This document shows, piece by piece, positions 59,938 through 64,000 of a stretch of 64,000 bases of DNA. The stretch is from NCBI RefSeq assembly GCF_011067745.1, contig NZ_JAAMPJ010000008.1, positions 124,001 through 188,000 of the forward strand. Reading direction: 5' to 3'. The notes below the pieces were generated by a model, which was given only the letters and a program-made list of their open reading frames with translations, was not told where the DNA came from and did no database searches. Both the position numbers and the translations under genes were made by a program. How positions within the stretch are numbered: the first letter of the stretch is position 1; each line of letters starts with the position of its first letter. This stretch comes from Lentzea alba. Its GTDB lineage: Bacteria > Actinomycetota > Actinomycetes > Mycobacteriales > Pseudonocardiaceae.

Positions 59938-61353
59938 GGCATCCGCGGGGATGTCCGGCCGCGGGGTCGAACCCGGCACGCCGATGCGTTTGTCCGGCAG
60001 CACACCGTCGACCAGGTAGGCGTTGACGATGTCGTCGAGCGCGGTGTTGCCCGCGAACGCGTACACCTCGTGGTCACCGGAGTCCTCGACGACGACCAGG
60101 TGGTGGCCGAGCCGCTCGGCCATCGCGACACCGCCCTCGTAACGGTCGTACTGATCACCGTCGGCCTGCACGACCAGCCCGACCGGGTAGCCGACCCGCT
60201 TGAGGTACGTCGGCTCCTCGAGGTTCTCGAACGTGCGGAACGCGCCGACCCACGGTTGCGCGCGCAAGACGCCGAAGCCGTACGGGTGGTGCTCGCGGTG
60301 GTAACGCATGTCGGCGAAGTAGACCTCGAGGTCGGTCGGCCACTCCGTTTCCATCGTGATGGCCTCCAGCACCCCGATCCGGAGCTCGCCGGTCGTGTCC
60401 TGCGGGCGCCACGTGCCGTTGCCCGCGATCAGCTTCTGCGCGGTGGCGACGTCTTCGGCCTTGCGCAGGTCGCCGACCAGGTAGCCCAGCGAGTCCCACT
60501 GCGCGCGGTCGGTGGCGCGCGTGCCCACGGCGCCGTCGAACAACGTGCGCAGGTGGATGGCGCCCATCTCCTCCAGCGCGGAGACGACCTCCTCGACGGT
60601 CTCCAGCACCGCGGCGGCGGATCGACCGAGTCCGAAGTGGACGTTGCGCTCGGCCGTCCACTGTGCCCACTTCTGCACGTTGCGGTACACGGCCTCGGCC
60701 TGCGTGACGAACTGCTCGCGCCACGTCCAGTTCGGGTTCACGCACGAGTCGAGCACGCTGCGGTCCAGGCGTGCCGGGAACATCGACCCGTAGACCGCGC
60801 CGACGAGCGTGCCGTAGGCGTATCCGACGAAGCTGATCCGGTCCTCGCCCAGCACGCAGCGGATGACGTCCATGTCCCGCGCGATGTTGCGGGTGGTGAT
60901 GTGCGGGCGCAGGTCGCCACCCGCCCGCGCGCACGCCAGCTCGCGCTCGCGCATGTCGATGGCGATCTGGTCGAACAGCGAGTCCGGCGGCCGCGAGTCG
61001 AACGGCGCGACGGGCACCGCGACCTCGCTGTAGAGCTTGGTGGACTCACCGATGCCGCGCGGGTCGAACCCGATCAGGTCGTAGCACGCGCGCACCTCGG
61101 CCGGGAACTCCAGCGGCAGCTTGATCCCCTCGCCGTTGTCGCCGCCGGGGCCGCCGTTCACCGAGAGCAGCACACCCCGGCGCTTGGCCGGGTTCGTCGC
61201 GCGGAGGCGGGAAAGCGCGATCGTCAGCTGAACGCCGTGCGGGTCGTTGTAGTCGCGCGGCACCGAGATGGTGGCGCGTTCGAGTCCGTCCTCCGCCGAC
61301 GGCGCGGACCATTGTGGTCGCTGTTCGTGGAACTCGTGCAGTGCGTCGGGCAC
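59935..61353 (-). CDS. S33-family alpha/beta hydrolase with Ala in place of the nucleophile Ser
   Basis: A 472-residue cytoplasmic paralogue of the secreted hydrolase at 20.7 kb. The fold is intact: oxyanion region SVNGGPGGDNG, CYDLIGFDPRGIGES, a lid (RSVLDSCVNPNWTWREQF) and a TAP-like C-terminal domain with His in DSGDHEVYAF. But the nucleophile elbow reads FVGYAYGTLVG, so the usual Ser is Ala179 (codon at 60817-60819). It also lacks the signal peptide of its paralogue. GTG at 61353 has GGAGG upstream. It lies opposite the redox and ketoreductase genes of the polyketide flank; it may bind rather than cleave its ligand. Confidence 0.92.
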   Translation of the reverse strand: MPDALHEFHEQRPQWSAPSAEDGLERATISVPRDYNDPHGVQLTIALSRLRATNPAKRRGVLLSVNGGPGGDNGEGIKLPLEFPAEVRACYDLIGFDPRGIGESTKLYSEVAVPVAPFDSRPPDSLFDQIAIDMRERELACARAGGDLRPHITTRNIARDMDVIRCVLGEDRISFVGYAYGTLVGAVYGSMFPARLDRSVLDSCVNPNWTWREQFVTQAEAVYRNVQKWAQWTAERNVHFGLGRSAAAVLETVEEVVSALEEMGAIHLRTLFDGAVGTRATDRAQWDSLGYLVGDLRKAEDVATAQKLIAGNGTWRPQDTTGELRIGVLEAITMETEWPTDLEVYFADMRYHREHHPYGFGVLRAQPWVGAFRTFENLEEPTYLKRVGYPVGLVVQADGDQYDRYEGGVAMAERLGHHLVVVEDSGDHEVYAFAGNTALDDIVNAYLVDGVLPDKRIGVPGSTPRPDIPADA

Positions 61354-61510
61354 GGTAAGACCTCCGCGTCGGTTGCGTCGGGTTGTGAGGGTCGCAAAAG
61401 GCCCTAGAGGAGGTCTCGAACGCGTTCCAGCGCGGTTCCAGGCGATCCCCAGGGCGGGTGGGCACTGTGACTGGAGTCCGGCGAGCCGATTTCCGTGGGG
61501 AGACACCGCG

Positions 61511-61834
61511 ATGGCCAAGATCACCTATGTCCACCCGGACGGGACGTCGTCGGTCGTCGACGTCGAGCCGGGCAACTCGATCATGCGGGGGGCCAAGCTC
61601 GCCGGCGTCGAGGGCATCCTCGCCCAGTGCGGCGGTGGCGCGACGTGCGGGACCTGCCACATCTACGTGGACAAGGACAACACCAGGCCGTTGCCCGCCA
61701 TGCACGACCTGGAGGACGGGCTGTTGTGTGTGACCGCGAGCCCCCGTCAGGACAACAGCCGGCTGAGCTGCCAGATCCCGGTCACCGAGGAGCTGGACGG
61801 GCTCGTCGTGCACCTTCCCGAGAAGCAACTCTGA
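61511..61834 (+). CDS. 2Fe-2S ferredoxin, adrenodoxin/putidaredoxin type
   Basis: A 107-residue electron carrier. The cluster ligands are Cys40, Cys46, Cys49 (AQCGGGATCGTCHIYV) and Cys87 (SRLSCQIPV), the C-x5-C-x2-C spacing of adrenodoxin-type ferredoxins that serve P450s and Rieske enzymes. ATG at 61511 follows GGGGAGA. It is followed by a ketoreductase and then by its likely reductase, so the three form one operon supplying electrons to a monooxygenase just outside the window or to the P450 at 39.6 kb. Confidence 0.96.
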   Translation: MAKITYVHPDGTSSVVDVEPGNSIMRGAKLAGVEGILAQCGGGATCGTCHIYVDKDNTRPLPAMHDLEDGLLCVTASPRQDNSRLSCQIPVTEELDGLVVHLPEKQL

Positions 61835-61847
61835 GGAGCGTTGAACC

Positions 61848-62624
61848 ATGACTCGACGGGTCGCCTTCGTCACGGGCGCAACCAGCGGAATCGGCCTCTC
61901 CGTCGCGGAGTCGCTCGGCGCGGCGGGCCACGCGGTGTTCGTGGTCGCGCGCGACGCGGAGAACGTCGCCTCGACGGTCAAACAGCTCCGCGAGGAGGGG
62001 TACGAGGCCGACGGCACGACCTGTGACGTCAAGTCCACAGAGGACATCCGCAAGGCCGTCACGAAGGCCGTGGAGACGTTCGGCCGCATCGAGATCCTCG
62101 TGAACAACGCCGGTCGCGGCGGCGGTGGCGAGATCGCGACGCTCGACGAGGACATCTGGACCGACGTCATCGACACCAACCTGCACAGCGTCTTCCGCGT
62201 CACCAAGGAAGTCCTGTCCACCGGCAGGATGAACCAGGGCGACTGGGGCCGGGTCATCAACATCGCGTCCACCGGTGGCAAGCAGGGCGTCATCTACGCC
62301 TCCCCGTACAGCGCGTCGAAGCACGGTGTCGTCGGCTTCACCAAGGCCGTCGGGCTGGAGCTCGCGAAGACCGGCATCACGGTCAACGCCGTCTGCCCCG
62401 GCTACGTCGAGACGCCGATGGCCGGCAAGGTGCGCCAGGGCTACGCCAACCACTGGGGCATCACCGAGGACGACGTCCTGGAGAGGTTCAACGCCAAGAT
62501 CCCGCTCGGCCGCTACTCCACCCCCGAGGAGGTCGCCGGCCTGGTCACGTACCTGACCACGGAGACCGCGAACTCCATCACCGCGCAGGCGCTCAACGTC
62601 TGCGGTGGCCTGGGGAACTACTGA
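61848..62624 (+). CDS. Aromatic polyketide C-9 ketoreductase (actIII-type)
   Basis: A 258-residue SDR strongly matching type II polyketide ketoreductases: VTGATSGIGLSVAESLGAAG, LVNNAGRGGGGEIA, the active site IASTGGKQGV with YSASKHGVVGFTK, and the C-terminal signature SITAQALNVCGGLGNY. ActIII-type enzymes reduce the C-9 carbonyl of the nascent poly-beta-ketone, fixing the first ring. ATG at 61848 follows AGGAGCG. It is the clearest marker that this end of the window is an aromatic polyketide cluster; the ketosynthase pair and ACP are not in view. Confidence 0.94.
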   Translation: MTRRVAFVTGATSGIGLSVAESLGAAGHAVFVVARDAENVASTVKQLREEGYEADGTTCDVKSTEDIRKAVTKAVETFGRIEILVNNAGRGGGGEIATLDEDIWTDVIDTNLHSVFRVTKEVLSTGRMNQGDWGRVINIASTGGKQGVIYASPYSASKHGVVGFTKAVGLELAKTGITVNAVCPGYVETPMAGKVRQGYANHWGITEDDVLERFNAKIPLGRYSTPEEVAGLVTYLTTETANSITAQALNVCGGLGNY

Positions 62625-63799
62625 TGACCGACGGTCCTGACTCGGCTGTTGTCATCGTGGGAGCCGGGCAGGCGGGGTGCCAGGCCGCGGTGTCCCTGCG
62701 AGAACGGGGACACCGCGGCACCATCACGCTGATCGGCGACGAGGGTGTGCTGCCCTACCAACGTCCGCCGCTCACGAAGGCCTACCTGCAAGGGGACATC
62801 GGGTTCGGCGACCTGGTGTTCCGCCCGGAGACCTACTACGCCGAGCACGACATCACCCTCGTGCTCGACGACGCCGCGGTCTCCGTCGACCGCGCGGCCC
62901 GGTGCGTGGTGCTGCGCTCCGGCCGTGCCGTCGGGTACGAGAACCTCGTGCTGGCCACGGGATCACGGCCGCGGCCGATTCCCGGTGCGCACACGATCCG
63001 CACCATCGCCGACGCCGACTCCGCGCGTCCTGAGGGTCGGGTGGTCGCGATCGGCGCCGGGTTCATCGGGCTCGAATACGCCGCTGTGGCAAGCGAAGCC
63101 GGGTGTGACGTCACGGTGATCGAGGCACAACCTCGTGCGCTGTCAAGGGTGTTGTCCTCGGAGACCGCCGAACACGTCGTGCAGGTGCATCGGCGGCGCG
63201 GGGTGAAGTTCCTCTTCAACGCCACCGTGTCCGAGGTGCGGCCCGGCGAGGTCGTGCTCGCGGACGGCACGGTGCTGCCCGCCGATCTCGTCGTGGCCGG
63301 CATCGGCGTGGTGCCGAACGCCGAACTGGCCGCCGAGGCCGGGCTGACCGTCGACGACGGGATCGTGGTCGACCCGTGGCTGCGCACGTCCGACCCGGCG
63401 ATCTTCGCGGTGGGCGACTGCGCGCGGTTCCACCACGGGGCGCGGCAGATCCGGCTGGAGTGCGTGCAGAACGCCGTCGACCAGGCCAGTGCGGTCGCCG
63501 CGGTCATCACCGGATCGGCCGAGCCGTACGCGCAGGTGCCGTGGTTCTGGAGCGACCAGTACGCGATGAAGGTGCAGATCGCGGGAGTCACCGACGGCCA
63601 CGACAACGTTGTGGTGACCGGAGATCCGACGACGGGCGCGTTCTCGGTGTTCTGCTTCGCCGGCGACAAGCTGCTCGGGGTGGAGTCCGTCAACAAGCCG
63701 GTCGACCACGTCCTCGCCCGGCGGCTGATCGCGGCGAACTGCCCGATCCGGCCCGAGATGGTCGCCGTCCCCGGCTTCGACCTGCGCACCGCGGCGTGA
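62624..63799 (+). CDS. Ferredoxin reductase (FAD, NADH-dependent)
   Basis: A 391-residue reductase of the putidaredoxin-reductase type. FAD motif VVIVGAGQAGCQAAVSL, the conserved PYQRPPLTKAYL, NADH motif VVAIGAGFIGLEYAAVA, and the FAD C-terminal contact IFAVGDCARFHH are all present. It passes electrons from NADH to the neighbouring adrenodoxin-type ferredoxin. ATG at 62624 shares its A with the ketoreductase stop (TGATG). Last gene of the ferredoxin/ketoreductase/reductase operon. Confidence 0.95.
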   Translation: MTDGPDSAVVIVGAGQAGCQAAVSLRERGHRGTITLIGDEGVLPYQRPPLTKAYLQGDIGFGDLVFRPETYYAEHDITLVLDDAAVSVDRAARCVVLRSGRAVGYENLVLATGSRPRPIPGAHTIRTIADADSARPEGRVVAIGAGFIGLEYAAVASEAGCDVTVIEAQPRALSRVLSSETAEHVVQVHRRRGVKFLFNATVSEVRPGEVVLADGTVLPADLVVAGIGVVPNAELAAEAGLTVDDGIVVDPWLRTSDPAIFAVGDCARFHHGARQIRLECVQNAVDQASAVAAVITGSAEPYAQVPWFWSDQYAMKVQIAGVTDGHDNVVVTGDPTTGAFSVFCFAGDKLLGVESVNKPVDHVLARRLIAANCPIRPEMVAVPGFDLRTAA

Positions 63800-63811
63800 G
63801 CCCTCAGCAGC

Positions 63812-64000
63812 TCAGCGCCGACCGCCGCGCACCACGTAAGCGGTGACACCGCTCAGGAACAGCACACCCGCCGTCCACATCGCCACCGCGTCGTCAGGAG
63901 GACACTGCGGCCACGTGAGAACCCGGCCGGACACCGACCGGGTGGGCGGCATGATCGCGCTCACGGCCCACCACAACACCGGTGCCGCGGCGGCGAACCT
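63812..64000 (-). CDS. Membrane protein, C-terminal part (cut by window edge)
   Basis: The last 62 codons of a minus-strand gene entering from the right edge. Two hydrophobic segments are seen, AAAPVLWWAVSAIM and MWTAGVLFLSGVTAYVV, separated by a short loop with PQCPPDDA, ending RGGRR. Coding phase is supported by hydrophobic periodicity and by the stop 13 bases after the convergent reductase gene ends. No family can be assigned from this fragment. Confidence 0.65.
   Translation of the reverse strand, partial: RFAAAAPVLWWAVSAIMPPTRSVSGRVLTWPQCPPDDAVAMWTAGVLFLSGVTAYVVRGGRR

Overview
The window is high-GC DNA with leaderless and GTG/TTG starts, a fasR/fabD/fabH/acpP/fabF block, AceE-type pyruvate dehydrogenase, DUF3145 and DUF3052 proteins, and many ATGA/GTGA gene overlaps. 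This points to a filamentous actinomycete, most likely Pseudonocardiaceae (Lentzea/Saccharothrix/Actinosynnema type). Family placement is inferred from gene content, not from a search.

Layout. 0-8 kb: start of a HelD/HelR-like RNA polymerase recycling factor running off the left edge, MarR and TetR regulators, a flavoprotein disulfide reductase, a 165-bp self-complementary intergenic element, a VOC protein, a membrane protein, a secreted subtilase and DUF3145. 8.1-15 kb: a complete class III lanthipeptide locus on the minus strand, in the order lanKC (RamC-like), a 53-residue precursor (RamS/SapB-like), then two ABC exporter half-subunits (RamA/RamB-like). It is preceded by about 600 bp of unusually AT-rich DNA. 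15.7-20.6 kb: the type II fatty-acid operon with its PucR-type regulator FasR and a candidate operator. 20.7-34.7 kb: mostly chromosomal genes: a secreted S33 hydrolase, a CmpX-like channel protein, rmlAB, an AlkZ-like protein, a beta-propeller phytase, pnuC, a secreted M14 peptidase, aceE, DUF3052, AhpE-like peroxiredoxin and tRNA-Val. 34.7-42.7 kb: accessory membrane and secreted proteins of unknown function, a P450, a GNAT and a saccharopine-dehydrogenase-like oxidoreductase. 42.7-47.4 kb: a GntR-controlled catabolic operon (MHS transporter, split transketolase, SDR) with repeated GntR-type operator motifs, followed by lipA.

48.6-64 kb: TetR/SDR genes with a double operator, a convergent NarL-type response regulator and histidine kinase separated by large hairpins, a SARP activator, an acetolactate synthase with an ACT-only small subunit, then enzymes typical of an aromatic (type II) polyketide cluster. 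These are a SnoaL-like protein, an acyl-CoA-dehydrogenase-fold monooxygenase, an NDP-hexose 3-ketoreductase-like enzyme, a C-9-type ketoreductase, and a 2Fe-2S ferredoxin with its reductase. No ketosynthase is in view, so the window probably holds only one flank of that cluster.

The strongest candidates for new biology are: the SapB-like lanthipeptide with an octaglycine linker; a palindromic repeat family found at 29.4 and 52.3 kb with compensatory base changes and nearby ATATAT palindromes; the nested inverted-repeat element at 4.15-4.32 kb; an S33-family hydrolase whose nucleophilic serine is alanine, sitting inside the polyketide flank; and the uncharacterised membrane/secreted gene set at 34.7-39.5 kb.
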